Source: Callorhinus ursinus
Lineage: Eukaryota; Chordata; Mammalia; Carnivora; Otariidae
Assembly (NCBI RefSeq): GCF_003265705.1
Contig: NW_020313045.1
Location: 3,241,746-3,305,745 of the forward strand
DNA length: 64,000 nt
Direction of reading: 5' to 3'
Shown here: piece after piece, positions 42,991 through 54,310 of the stretch
How the letters are laid out: each line of letters begins with the position of its first letter
Position numbering within the stretch: position 1 is the stretch's first letter
Made by a program: the position numbers and the translations under genes
The notes under the pieces: generated by a model
Told to the model about the DNA's origin: nothing
What the model saw: only the letters and a program-made list of their open reading frames with translations
Databases searched by the model: none

Positions 42991-44819
42991 TGCTCTGTGT
43001 GCCTTGCAAATGGGCAATGATAGAGGTCAGTGGTGATGCATAAAGCAAAGCAAAGGAAATCTGTTTGAGGAGACATCCCCCCACCCGAAACCCCGGGCTA
43101 CACACCTGGCTTTTATCCTCTCTTGAACTGCGTAGGAGAGTCCATCCTGAAGCTGGGTAGCAAGAGACACCGTCAAGCCATCGCCTCTTCTGCTCTCTTT
43201 CCAGCCTCACTTTCCTCTTTGGGTTCCTCTGAGGAGCAGCCTCCGATTTTTCAGGTGCTTGGGTTTCCATATGCCTAAGCAGACAGCTAAGGAGTGGTAT
43301 TTTCTATTGGCATAAGTCTTGGGTAAAGATGATACGTGTGTCTTTGAAAAGTCATCCTGCCCAGAGCCCCAGGATCCTCACTGTCACCTTGAATGCTTTG
43401 GGTGCCACATAGAAAACGACACCTGTTACCAACTTTTCTCCTTCATCAACGCCTAATGTTGCCCTGTACCATATCCTTAGAGTCCTAACACAACGTGCAT
43501 AGCCTACCCATATCATAGGCATGCTCATCTCGGGAGAACTCAGCTAGAGAGGAGGCAACGAAGAGGAGGAAAAGACAAATATAAAGAGGGGCCGATGAGA
43601 TCACCCACTTCACAGGAGGCTGAGAGGGAGAATGAGAGCCAGTGGTCCCAGCTCCTGCCTGCCTCTCCGTAACGTGCACAGCTCTCTCTACAGAACGCAA
43701 GGTCTCGCTTTACACATACACAGTTTTTATAGATCGTGGTCCTTGACTTCTTCTTAAGGGATTGTGAGGATACTAACTTGCTTTTTATCTGAAGAGGGAG
43801 AACCTGCTCTCCCCCGCCCCCCCACTGCTGTAATAAGGAAATAACAGTAACAAGTTCACACCATTTAAACCCGTTCTTCTAAACCTAATTTTCGGGAGAC
43901 TGGGAGTTGCCCCTTTTGGGAGACGTACCAGAAAGGGCAGATAATTCCTCTTCCTGGTGCTCCTTCTCCCTCACCCTACCTTGAAAGGAAATTCATGTAG
44001 CCTAAACAGGGTTGCCCTTTGCTTGATTTCCCTTTGGTTGAGACCAGGATCTCCCAAACTTGAGTAAGACGTAGACTCTTTTGAGAGGAAAATAAGCATC
44101 ATGGACCCCAATGAGACAAAAATTATTTTTATTAAAAATGTTAATATACATAAATGTAAAATCAGGTACAAAATGTTGTGCTTATGGTTTAAGCCAATTA
44201 CAAAACCAAAACAAATGAGAAATTAAACACAAGCATCACTGCAGATGCAATAAAATTCAAATTAAAACTATTAAATATGATGGATTGTGGTCTTTCGCCG
44301 AAATGAATCCCCTCTTGGTCATCCCTTCATACTTTGGGCTTTGGTGCATGTTTTCCTGGGGTAGGAGGCCTCAAAGACCATCACTACTCCTTCCCTCTCT
44401 TTCTCATCACTTGGCATGAATTTATCATCTCATGTGAATTGATGCACTGGATCGTTCTCCATTGTTTTCTGCAGAGAACAAAGGTCGTAGTCCTTGGAGC
44501 ATGCATGGTGGTTAGTAAAAAATGCAAAAGTCCTTCCTGAACTGGTGTGGTTGAACTTGATTAGAAGGTGGTCATCCAAATGACCCACCATGGGCTTCTC
44601 TTGAGTTCTTTTTGCTTGTCATTGGAATTGCAGGTGACAATAAAAATTTCGTTTAGAGAGAATAACATGTGTGAACCCTGAGGGGCTGTGGACTCCGGTT
44701 TGAACACAGTATTCTAGATGTATTCTCCTAATGACCTTTCCATCTCCCCTGCCAAGCCGCCTTCCTTTGCCCCGTGCCCCACGCACCATCAGAGGGTGTT
44801 CAGTTTCAAAAGCCCAAAT
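42991..44819. other. Gene-free mostly unique sequence
   Basis: A 104-codon minus-strand frame (42,956-43,270) has no recognisable domain. The AT-rich part at 44,060-44,280 may be an old transposon relic (aattatttttattaaaaatg near 44,122) but I cannot classify it. Confidence 0.4.
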
Positions 44820-44910
44820 GGACAATCAGGACACCTGGGCTCTAGTTCTAGCTGTAGCCCTCACTAGCTTAGACTCTGGCCAAGTCTCCTCTCAGATCTC
44901 TCCATCTCTA
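44820..44910 (+). mobile_element. MIR SINE fragment
   Basis: Sense MIR wording: 'ctgggctctagttctagctg' near 44,836 and 'ctctggccaagtctcc' near 44,873. Confidence 0.5.
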
Positions 44911-44929
44911 CCAACCCAAGACAAGCCAC

Positions 44930-45620
44930 CACCACCTCCTGCCACAGCTGGAATGACCCCCCCCCCCGACTTGCCAACCTGCTTCCGTCCTTGGTCCCTC
45001 TCCCACCCACTCTTCACCCAACAGAGGGTGGTCTCCTTAAATTATAAATGAATCATGTCACTTCCTTGTTTAATGCCCTTCCATCGGGGTTCTACTTTTA
45101 TTTAAAATAAAACCCATGACCTATCAAGCTGTATGTGATCCTGCTCTCTCTCTCAAATTCACATCTCACTCCCTCTCATGCCCCATGCCCCAGCCCCAGA
45201 ACTTTATTGTCGTTCTTCAAACTGCCTTGACTCTTTAAATCAGGCTTTTAAGTGGGTTTTTTCTCTATGTGCAACATTCTTGCTGCTTCCACCACTCACC
45301 CTTTCTCTCTCTCGTTTCTTATTATCCTTTAGACCCTAGCTTAACTCCCCGCTATTTCAGGTGGATCTTTTTGGATCATACTGCCTGGATTAAATTCCCA
45401 CAGACATTCTCTGTCTCCATCTTTGGTTAAACCTCCTCACACCACAATTCAGTTGTGCGATGTGGGTGTACTCTCGTCTTCGGGTCTGTCTGCCTCCGCT
45501 GGGAGGGCAGAGATACCGTGTGTGCCTTGTGGTTCCGGCATCTCCCATACCTAGGACAGCGCTCGCACAGAGGATGTATTAAATTATTTAATGAATGTTT
45601 CTGAAGGAATGAAAGCCTTC
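44930..45620 (+). mobile_element. L2 LINE, long 3' portion
   Basis: The longest sense L2 here. Order: 'aatgaatcatgtcacttcct' near 45,047, 'aatgcccttccatcggggtt' near 45,072, 'ctttagaccctagcttaact' near 45,329, 'ctgggagggcagagataccg' near 45,499 and 'taatgaatgtttctgaagga' near 45,590. A run of 11 C at 44,957-44,967 lies at its left edge. Confidence 0.75.
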
Positions 45621-46114
45621 CATTGGGGTCATTTTTCTGGACTTCATTTTTTTTAATTTTTTTTTTTAGCTGTGAGGTGGAGCTAATCATATCTGCTTTC
45701 TTCGACATCATTTGCTTAGCACAGAAAAGCCGGTTTTGCAGTCAGACCACGTGCTAGGGTACCAGAGACACAGAACGTCTTGAACAAGTTCAAGGGGTCT
45801 TAAAGAGGGTCAAGTGCTGCAGGCTTGGTGTCAAGAGCTGGGTGGAGAATGTGTGGAGTCGGGACTGACTGTACTCCGGAGAGCTTTGCCTCTAGAGCAC
45901 TAACAGCCCAGCACGCCAGGTGCTTTCTCTCTCCCACTCCTGATGGGGGGAGTGCCTGTGATTCAGAAGAGCATACTTTAGGTGTGCTTATTGGACCATC
46001 ATGGGCATCTACTTGGGAAAGCCTAGGTCTTTCTACTACCTCCCCACTTTGCCTCTTCTTTAACATAGCTTCTTGTATACCCTCTCCTCAGGTTCATTTT
46101 GGAGATTCCGATGG
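45621..46114. other. Gene-free unique sequence
   Basis: Overlapping frames on both strands (45,800-46,160) of about 90-110 codons have no domains. No repeat was recognised. Confidence 0.4.
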
Positions 46115-46270
46115 AGTGAATAGTTTGGTTCATCAGTTCATTCCTTCAGGGAACTCATAATGAGCACCTGCTATGTGCTGAGCTCTGTTCTAGGTGCTTC
46201 TGAAGGATTGAGAATTTCGTTTCTGCTGCCTCTGACCCTGACGTAGGCGTGGGGTTTGGAGTGCTGATGG
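46115..46270 (-). mobile_element. L2 LINE 3' fragment, antisense
   Basis: Antisense L2 start: 'catcagttcattccttcagg' near 46,131, 'gagcacctgctatgtgctga' near 46,162 and 'ctctgttctaggtgcttctg' near 46,183. Confidence 0.65.
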
Positions 46271-46349
46271 CTTTACTGCAGAATCTTTCCCTGACAGAAC
46301 TCTGGCACATAATGACCATGTGGGAAGGTGCAAAGGATGCCGGAGCGGG

Positions 46350-46500
46350 ACTTAGGGACCTCACCTTCCTACCTCATTGTACATTAACAGTGTGACATTG
46401 GGCAGGTCTCTCCACCTCTCTAAATCAAGGACTTCCTATTGTGACAGAGAGGGTTATAAATTCCTGCTCTACCTACTATTTTGGGTCCCTTCCAGACTTG
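46350..46500 (+). mobile_element. MIR SINE fragment
   Basis: Sense MIR: 'agtgtgacattgggcaggtc' near 46,389, 'tccacctctctaaatcaagg' near 46,411. The remainder is diverged. Confidence 0.6.
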
Positions 46501-46634
46501 AAAAAGATAATGAATATAAGGGAGCCAAGATGAAGTATAGAGCAAAATGAAAATATAATTAACCAAATTATACATTTTACAACTGAATGGCTATAAACTA
46601 CTAAGCCGTAGTAAAGAGAAAGAAATTAATGTTG

Positions 46635-46830
46635 ATTACATATTTTTGGTGTTACCAAGTCTGTGCTAGACACTTATGTACAACACTGGCACCTTCACCA
46701 AAAAACCATTTTATGAAGAGGAAACTGGGACCCAGAATGTCTAGGTCACTTTTTAAAGATTGTGCAGATAGTGAGCAATGAGGTCAGTCCTCAAACCAGA
46801 TCTGGGTGACTTTCAAGGCCAGGATTTGCA
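46635..46830 (-). mobile_element. MIR SINE, antisense (diverged)
   Basis: Antisense MIR: 'ctgtgctagacacttatgta' near 46,661, 'gaagaggaaactgggaccca' near 46,715, 'gtgagcaatgaggtcagtcc' near 46,771. Confidence 0.55.
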
Positions 46831-47299
46831 CTGCTACAGGCATTCCAAAGCAACCAAACACTGTGTACCATTGTAGAGGGTCATTCAGCCGCTACTTAAA
46901 GGCTTCCACATGTGTGTGGTCTGGTTTCTTCGAGGTCCTGACCCTGAGGACAGGTGGACCCAAGGTCAGAACATCTCTCTATTGGCAGGGTTAGATCTGT
47001 TGTCATCCCTCCATCCAGCTGGAAGTGCCCTCTAGAAGTCATGAATTTGCAGGCAATGGGGAAATGTCTGGAAAAATCCGTTTCTCCTTTCAATCTGGGT
47101 TCCTCCAAGTCACTGTGGTGGGCTGTCAACCTCCCTCTCTGCTGGAAACTCCATCACACTGACAACTACTTTCTGAATTCTGAGGACAGCTCTCCATTCC
47201 ATTGATAATGGACTCACGGGGTCACGGCTGCATCGAGAGAGATGAAGCCTTGTAGCAATTTGGTAGCAGCTAACACCCCAAATATCCCGCGCTTCATCT
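46831..47299. other. Gene-free unique sequence
   Basis: Short overlapping frames without domains. No repeat was recognised. Confidence 0.4.
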
Positions 47300-47680
47300 G
47301 TATTCATTCTCCCCCAGTGCCGTGGATAGCTTCTGCAGACTCAAGTTTATCTCAGCCTCAAAGCTAATAGAGTTAAACCAGCTGGTCAATTTAAACATGA
47401 GCAGAACCAGTGAGATGTTACTGTATTCTGAGGCAGTGCTAACAAACTTTAATAGATTTCAGCTAACAATTTGGTATAAATTAGACATTGCACTGCTGCT
47501 GAGGTAATAACTTTTGGCACTAAATAACAGAAAATCAAGCTCTGTGATGTGCTTCAAAAGCACCTTCATCGAGCCTCTGAGATTCAGGCAGATTTCACTA
47601 TTGATTACAGCTTACTCTTCCCCAAGCTTTAAGAAAACAGTCAAGTGCTCCAAAATACACCCCCAAAGGAGCCCAGACTT
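47300..47680. other. Repeat-free block, candidate conserved non-coding element
   Basis: About 380 bp with AT-rich words (ctaatagagttaaacc, caatttaaac, ctttaatagattt) and no transposon or long simple repeat. It resembles developmental enhancer sequence in texture. No direct proof of conservation. Confidence 0.35.
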
Positions 47681-47949
47681 TTTCTCCCACTGGCTCAACA
47701 GCTCATTTACATGAAGAGGTTTTGGAATCCAAATGGGGGACAAGGTGGCTGGGGGGCCTCCAATGGGTGAGTCAGGAGCTAAGAGGTTAGATGATCCTCT
47801 CAAGGGCATGCAAACATTTGTTCATACTTTTCTGGAATCTTCCAGAATGTTCAGCCTGAATTCATTTCAATTTGATCCTATTTACAATAAAATCCATAAA
47901 TAGCAAACTCTGTAATTAACCTGGGATAGGCACTAGTCAGTTGAGTGGG
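47681..47949. other. Gene-free unique sequence
   Basis: No element or coding region was recognised. Confidence 0.4.
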
Positions 47950-48125
47950 TAACAAGAGGTCTGGACATGGCATTAAGAGAACTTGTTCGGGTCCCAGCTA
48001 TGACACTAATTATACATGTGACTTTGGGCAAGTCATTTAACTCACCAAAACCTAAAGGCATTTAACTTCCCTCACCTACCTGCCTTAAAGCATTGTGCTG
48101 AGGCAAAAGGAAATGGGAGAATCCC
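47950..48125 (+). mobile_element. MIR SINE
   Basis: Sense MIR: 'ttgttcgggtcccagctatg' near 47,983, 'tgtgactttgggcaagtcat' near 48,016, and a 'cttaaagcattgtgctgagg' end near 48,084. Confidence 0.75.
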
Positions 48126-48829
48126 TGTGAAATTGTGTTGGGGGTGGGAAACACTATCCAAACATAAGCTGTGAAATACAATAGGGCCACATGACCTTAT
48201 GCAGGGGTCCTGAGGTTCAGTGTTGCCATCATAGGCTTCAGAAATGGCTGGAACATTTCCTGTTGTAGATACATTATCCCCTACCCACAGTTCCTGGCAC
48301 CCTCCTCTCTCCCTCCACTCTGTACATGCGGGACCTTCACAGACTTAGAACCATGCTCAGGGCAAGCACTGTAACTTCTGTATTGGTCTTCACAGGGGTC
48401 AGGAGATTGCTCCAAGAACAGAACAGAACTCTGCATGAAGTCATTATTATTGAAGCATTTACCATATTTCATTGCATCTAAGACATGCCTTTTTTTTCTT
48501 CACAGTTTAACATCTCTGGGTTGGGATGTGTCTCCCCATCACTGTCGGGTCAGAGTTTAATTAGTATCTTTTTCTTTCTTAGTGGTACACAGTAATGAAG
48601 CATCTTACAATTGGGATCATCTTAAATGTGCTTTCCATCGTGAGGGGACAGCCAGGTGGACCCTGAAATGGGAATAAGTTAGTGGGACACTGTTGGCATA
48701 GTTGTTCTAGGCACAATTATCTAAATATAGGCAAATAGAAATTGTCATATATGTTCCCAAAGACCTGGACTCTCTGTCCTTGATTTTTTTTTTTAAATCA
48801 GTCCCTCCATCTTTACCTTCATCAAGGAC
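48126..48829. other. Gene-free unique sequence
   Basis: No element or coding region was recognised. Confidence 0.4.
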
Positions 48830-49264
48830 TGTATTCATTTCCCAGGGCTGCTGTAACAAAATACCACAAACTTGGGTGGCTTAAAGCAAGAGAAATTTAT
48901 TCTCTCTGCAATTCTAGAGGATATAAGTCAGAAAACATGGTGTTGGCAGGGCCATGCTCTTTCTGAAGGATCTAGGTGAAAGTATGTTCCATGCCTTTCT
49001 CTTAGCTTCCCTGACTCATAGACACTCCACTCTAATCTCTGACTCTCTGATCTCCTGGCATTCTCCCTGTGTATCTGTGTCTCCTTTCTTCTTATGGGGA
49101 TACCAGTTACATTGTATTAGGGTCCACCCTAATTCAGTAGGACCTCATCCTAACTCGATTACATCTGCAAAGACCCTATCTCCAAATAGGAGGTCAGAGT
49201 CACAGGTTCTGGGGGCTAGTACTTCAACATATCTTTCTGGGGGACACAGTTCAACTCAGAGACA
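48830..49264 (-). mobile_element. MaLR-type LTR (MLT1-like), antisense
   Basis: The + strand reads the complement of a MaLR LTR: 'ggctgctgtaacaaaatacc' near 48,846, 'aagagaaatttattctctct' near 48,888 (complement of the AATAAA region), 'ctcgattacatctgcaaaga' near 49,155 and 'acacagttcaactcagaga' at the right end. A clear 5-bp duplication is not visible. No internal viral genes are present. Confidence 0.85.
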
Positions 49265-49701
49265 TTGATGATGCATCTCAAGAAAAAGTCTTAATGGAAG
49301 CTGGTGCTACTTTGATAACATGGGGATCAAACCTTCCTACCACCAAACAGATCTACATTTTACCTACTAAGAACAAAAACCATGGCACCATCTTCAGTGT
49401 GAAAAACTCAAATACCTGACTTCCCTCTGGACACTTTCTTATTTCTTTGTTGACCTAAGTGATTTTGATGTCAAGGTGGAAGCTTTATTGGTGGAAACAG
49501 GTTACCTTCACCAACATCTCTAAATGTAATCGTTGGTGGCAAAATTAATGTTCTGGAGTATGGGGGTGGCAGCAGTAGCAAATAGAGAAGTTTCAAATAA
49601 TTTACCAGCCAATTGTCATCATTACTATTGGTATAAAAATAGCTAGTTAATTCCTCAGGTTATTCCCACTAGAATTTCCTGGCACTTTTGAAAGTCATCA
49701 T
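49265..49701. other. Gene-free unique sequence
   Basis: No element or coding region was recognised. Confidence 0.45.
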
Positions 49702-50150
49702 AAAATAATAACAGCTGGGTCACCTGGGTGGCTCAGGCTGTTAAGCGTCTGCCTTCAGCTCAGGTCATGATTCCAGGGTCCTAAGATTGAGCCCCGCATC
49801 GGGCTCCCTGCTTGCAGGGAGCCTGCTTCTCCCTCTCCTCCCCACTCATGCTCTCTCTCGTTATCTCTCTCTCTCAAATAAATAAATAAAATCTTAAAGA
49901 AAATAATAACAGCTAACATTGACTGAGTACTCACCGTGTTTTAGGCATTATGCCACCCAGCTTAAATGTATTGTGAACTCATTCAATCCTTAAAATAACT
50001 CCATGAGGCAGGAACTATTATTATACTCGCTTTACTTAGGAGGACACAAAGGTTAGGAGAACTTACATGGCTTGTTCAGGATCACAAGACTGGTGAGTGC
50101 CAGAGATTCACACCTAAGAGGTCTAGCTCTGAAGCTCATGGATGTAACAC
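49702..50150 (-). mobile_element. MIR SINE, antisense, with a Can-SINE at its edge
   Basis: The antisense MIR begins 'aataataacagctaacattg', and this start is split by the Can-SINE at 49,717-49,899. Order then: 'gaactcattcaatccttaaa' near 49,974, 'cttgttcaggatcacaagac' near 50,071, 'tggtgagtgccagagattca' near 50,091. Confidence 0.75.
49717..49899 (+). mobile_element. Can-SINE, full length
   Basis: The head (tcacctgggtggctcaggct) and tail (aaataaataaataaaatctt) are clear. The 15-bp target duplication aaaataataacagct is perfect at 49,702-49,716 and 49,900-49,914. Confidence 0.96.
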
Positions 50151-50164
50151 TCCTCCTACTTCCC

Positions 50165-50290
50165 TTCAGTGCAGCCCCCTCATTTTACACCAGAAATGGG
50201 AAGTGATGTTCCCAAGGTCACGCAACTAGGAGATAGCAGAATTGCGAAAGGGACCTAGAATCTTCTGATTCCCAGTCCAGTGCTTGCTTT
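50165..50290 (-). mobile_element. Second MIR SINE, antisense
   Basis: 'gatgttcccaaggtcacgca' near 50,204 and 'attcccagtccagtgcttgc' near 50,269 mark another antisense MIR lying directly after the previous one. Confidence 0.65.
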
Positions 50291-50869
50291 TCTGCTTTTT
50301 GTTTTCTCAAGGCTTTGTCAACATTCATAGCACAACGAAATTTTCCAGCTTGGCATCTGACCCTCATGCCCAAGAGCAGGCCTCGAGAAGTGCATGAGGA
50401 AGTCTAGTTGGCAAAGGCTTGTTGAGTGGCGCTGACCCTGCTCAGTGGCCATCAGACCCCGAGAAGCCCAGTCATTACTCAGGAGCATCTGGAGCGTTGT
50501 GGGCACAGAGGTACCCATCTAATCGAAAATTGGTATTAGGGACCTATATCATTGCCACAGAGCTACTACCTCTGCTCTGTCCCAGCTGACCATTGGGTGA
50601 CCGAGACTGGAGCTGGAAAAATGCTGGTGGGCCACTTCTCTGAAACTGAAAGGCTAGATTCTGAACGGGGAAAATCATCTCCTGTGTCGGGTCCTCACAA
50701 AGCTAGAATGTTGTCCCGGCACCCTTGGTCCCACCTGGAGAAGGCAACTGGGTGGCTGGGGGTCCGGGGTGGGAGGGAGATTTCTCAAGTATATACTTTA
50801 GCATTTTGCACCCTGCAAAATGTATTAGATATTAAATTTTTTAAAAAGATCTGAGGCCCTGCCTTGGAT
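50291..50869. other. Gene-free unique sequence
   Basis: A 100-codon frame at 50,552-50,854 shows no domain. No repeat was recognised. Confidence 0.4.
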
Positions 50870-51180
50870 TCATGAGAAAATACTGAATACATTGTAATCA
50901 ATTAGTGGGGTCTCCCAGGCACACAGGATAAACGCAGTGTCTGCCCGTGGGCTGTGCATTTCTTACCTCTGGACACTAGTCATGATATTCATAATTTATA
51001 CCTCATGAAGACAGAATTTCTCATTTCCCAGGGAGAAGATTCCAGGGCAGTTGTCAATGTTTTGCACACTCTCCATTTTCTTGTCAAAGCTCACCATGGC
51101 TACGTGAGTGTCATAAAATGGGTTTTTCACAACTTCTCGGCTGTTAAGAGGGAAAAATATAGACAAACCCACAGAGATCT
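50870..51180. other. Repeat-free block with paired-homeodomain site, candidate enhancer
   Basis: It contains a perfect P2-type palindrome, taatcaatta, at 50,895-50,904 and further AT-rich words (gatattcataatttatacct near 50,983). No transposon or long frame crosses it except random ones. Confidence 0.35.
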
Positions 51181-51895
51181 TCTTTGTGTCTGACCTCACT
51201 CCCTCCAGCTGCCTTCATTGCAAATAGGTGTTGGCATCTCTTCTGCCCCCCGGGGGAGTCCTTCTCTTGTGCTCCCTGGAGCCTCGCTTTCCTCCCTCCT
51301 GCAGGAGTTAGCAGTTGTACAGGCCCCTCCTCCATGTTTGGGACCTCAGCCTCCAGCAGGTTTTTAGACAGAAGAGGAGCACAGGTGTGGAGTCTCAGGA
51401 TGAGCCCATTTTGATGCTTCTGCCTGGAAAAACGGCCCTCAACAAACACATTTGTTGCTCATACATTATCTGTTGGCTATCTACCCACGTGCCCATCTGT
51501 TGAGATGGCAATGAGCCTGATCCCAGGCCCCAAAGCCAGCTCTGTTAAACCTAGGTGCCAACCACCAGAGAGCTGGCTGCAAGAGACTTCACCCTCTCAG
51601 GACCCCTTCTTCTCACCTCCCCTTGAGAATACTGAGCCTCCAGCATACTTCTGACTTTCTCACCTGGTTCCTGGCTGGAGGTACAACCCCCTTTGGAGAC
51701 CCCAGCTTGGGATGAGAAAGGCCTGTCCCCTGGATGGCGAGGCCCAGTCTAAGCTGAGACTCTGTGAGGAAGAGAAGAGGTGGTAAAATTGAGATGTGGG
51801 CATGAGTTGGGTGGGATCCTGCCTGCCTGCCCTGGGAGCAGAGGGAGACATAAATGTAGAGTAATTGGAAGTAAATCCCGTCCACTGAATCTCAT
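51181..51895. other. Gene-free unique sequence
   Basis: Overlapping frames on both strands (51,144-51,449 and 51,184-51,414) show no domain. No repeat was recognised. Confidence 0.4.
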
Positions 51896-51902
51896 TTGTG
51901 TG

Positions 51903-51935
<33 letters not shown>

Positions 51936-51936
51936 T
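51896..51936. repeat. (TG)n microsatellite
   Basis: An interrupted tgtgagtgtgag start is followed by a pure TG run of about 12 units. Antisense frames across it give Thr/His repeats, which are artefacts. Confidence 0.95.
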
Positions 51937-52134
51937 GGGGGAAGACAGAATTTATCCACATTGTCAGTAATAAATCAAATGTCTTTATTCCACTCCCTTG
52001 TTCCAAAATGGGTTTGTAGGGACAGATAAAATGCCAAGCATCTGTAAAACCTGCTAACAAGGGCATATTCTCATGTCCCATGTTACAGTTGGGCCCCAAA
52101 AGGCACCTGGCAGGGAGGAGGAAGATGATTAACT

Positions 52135-52200
52135 ATGGTGTGTGGCTGGCATAATATCAGGTACAGAGCAGATACTCAAAGAAAGCTGTCGAATGGAGAA
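52135..52200 (+). mobile_element. Short L2 LINE 3' fragment
   Basis: 'caggtacagagcagatactc' near 52,159 matches the sense L2 3' terminal motif. Confidence 0.4.
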
Positions 52201-52254
52201 ATGAGTAACAGAGGTCTCCTCATAGAGTAGTTATGTGAATGAAATGTGATGAGT

Positions 52255-52385
52255 ATGTTTACATTAATTTTTGAATATTTACTATATGCCAGGCACCATT
52301 CTAGGCTATGTGGAAATAGTATCAAGCAAGATAGACAATATCCTTGCTCCTGGAGAGCTTATCTTCCATCAAGAAACAATTTCAC
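52255..52385 (-). mobile_element. L2 LINE 3' fragment, antisense
   Basis: Antisense L2: 'gaatatttactatatgccag' near 52,273, 'gcaccattctaggctatgtg' near 52,293, 'ctcctggagagcttatcttc' near 52,347. It faces the L2 end to its left. Confidence 0.7.
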
Positions 52386-53384
52386 AATGAAAACTGCAGA
52401 GCTCAATCACTTTTCCTTTCCTCCTATGGAAAGCAGCAAAATGAAGGAGACTTACATGCATATATATGCTAAGGGCCATTCACCTGTATTTGCCAGATGG
52501 TTTCCAAAGAAACTCCCCCTCCATAAACAGATACTCATGCATATAAACATACATAGTCACACACATAAACACACACACACACACACACACACACTATCCT
52601 CTTGGACTTGGAATGCTCTTGAATTATACATTATTTTTTCCTATAACATCTGCAAGATACAAACCCACGTGACCTGACTGGGGGTCTGGTCAGGAATCCA
52701 GACATCTCAGTTTGTTTGAAGACATTGTCAGGTCACTACTTCAAATCAGAACATATGGGCATTACTTTTCGGTCCCCAAACCTGGGTCTGATTCTGGCTG
52801 CATCTGGATCATGGCCTCTGAGTCATGTCCCACTATGCATCTGCTCTAGAAAACCACAGAAATGGAGGATGACTACTGTAGAGTCAGGGTGTGTGAAAGA
52901 GAGACATTGGAGAGATCCCTAGACAGGAGATGGGTCATATTCCATTTACTCTATTATCTCATCTACCTTAGAGAGTCTGTGATTCCTAGAACATTCCAGA
53001 GCTCTGACCTCCTCAGACTGGTTAGGTGGTAGGAGTTGAAGGGTGGACCCTTGTCCATATGGTTGAAGTCATTTGGTTGTCAGAGAGAGAAGACCATCTA
53101 CAATTGAGGGACTGCACTCAGGAAAACTTCATCTTCTATGAGGTAAAGACTAAGTCTCCTCTCTTGCATATTTGGACAACTCTGACATGTCTAACACCCA
53201 ACTTACTCATTAGTAGCCCATAATAGTGTTGCCATGGTGACCATCTCCCATTATGATCAGGCAGATTAAAGAGAAAATGTCTTTGAAGATCTCCATGGCT
53301 GATAAGTGAGTGCCCATGGGAGGGAGAAGCTCTGCTTCCACAATGTACTAGGATGGAGGCAGACCCTGAGCCCAGACCATCAGC
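52386..53384. other. Gene-free sequence with a (CA)n repeat
   Basis: A 143-codon frame starting at 52,246 runs through an L2 relic and the CA repeat and is not a gene. Otherwise nothing was recognised. Confidence 0.4.
52557..52594. repeat. (CA)n microsatellite
   Basis: An interrupted 'cacacacataaa' start passes into a pure CA run of about 13 units. Confidence 0.95.
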
Positions 53385-53530
53385 TCTGTGAATGGTGGCA
53401 GGGATAATCTGTTCCATGAAGATAGGGATCTTGTCAGTCTTGTCCGTCCCTACACATCAACAGCTATCACAAAGCTGGTACAAAGCAGGTACTCAATAAA
53501 GTAGATGAATGAATGGCTTCATTAATGAAT
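53385..53530 (+). mobile_element. L2 LINE 3' end
   Basis: Sense L2 end: 'atagggatcttgtcagtctt' near 53,422, 'caaagcaggtactcaataaa' near 53,482, then a 'gatgaatgaatgg' tail, which is the short 3' repeat typical of L2. Confidence 0.65.
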
Positions 53531-54075
53531 GGTTGCAACTTTTCTCTTCCCCACAATAAAGTGAGGGTGGTAAGGGTATAAGTGGAGCTGCTAACCCTAG
53601 TGCAGAGAAACTGGTAGTGTTTTTGGTGGTGATGGGGAGAGGATACTTATCACTAAGAGATAACATACTAGCATGGACAGGTTGCAAAAGTACAGCATAA
53701 ATCAAATTGTCAAAGATTAAAAAAAAAGTAGTCATCATCAATGTGTTGAGAATATCAATAAACCACTTCCTGCAAGTTTTATGGAAGCATGATTTGGTAC
53801 TACCTCTTTGGAGAAGAATGTTGGAAGTAAGTTTCATAAAATTTTAAATATATGCAATAGTATAGCTGGGCCCAGCCAAACTGGTGTACATAAACTAGTT
53901 TAGCAGTTTATCCTAAGGAAATATCTGAGGGTGTGCCTGGATATTTCATTACTTGGGTGATCACCATGCCTTGTTTAACCTAGAAAAATGTCAGAAATAG
54001 CTTAAACATCCTACAATAACATGCTGGATGAGTAAGTTGTGGTCTTTCCCTATCCCGGAATACCATGGTGCCATT
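53531..54075. other. Gene-free unique sequence
   Basis: The part from about 53,740 to 54,080 has faint L1-like wording (taccatggtgccatttaaat near 54,061) but is too diverged to call. The 114-codon minus-strand frame has no domain. Confidence 0.35.
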
Positions 54076-54090
54076 TAAATGATGTCGTAG

Positions 54091-54295
54091 GGGGGCCTGG
54101 GTGGCTCAGTCGTTAAGCGTCTGCCTTCAGCTCAGGTCATGATCCCAGGGTCCTGGGATCGAGTCCTGTATTGGGCTCCCTGCTCTGCGGGCTCCACAGG
54201 AAGCCTGCTTCTCCCTCTCCCACTCCCCCTGCTTGTGTTCCCTCTCTCGCTGTGTTTCTCTCTGTCAAATAAATAAATAAAATCTTTAAAAAAAA
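54091..54295 (+). mobile_element. Can-SINE, full length
   Basis: The head (ggggcctgggtggctcagtc) and tail (aaataaataaataaaatctt) are clear. A 15-bp target duplication starting taaatgatgt lies at 54,076-54,090 and 54,296-54,310 with one mismatch. The body also has a small internal tandem (ggctcc), 'gctccctgctctgcgggctc'. Confidence 0.95.
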
Positions 54296-54310
54296 TAAAT
54301 GATGTTGTAG

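Noticed and set aside
43958..44290. AT-rich segment resembling a decayed DNA transposon
   Set aside because: No inverted ends or duplication could be found, so it is left unassigned.
52246..52677. 143-codon + strand frame
   Set aside because: It begins in an L2 relic and passes through a (CA)n repeat, which gives the Thr/His run. No homology is recognisable.
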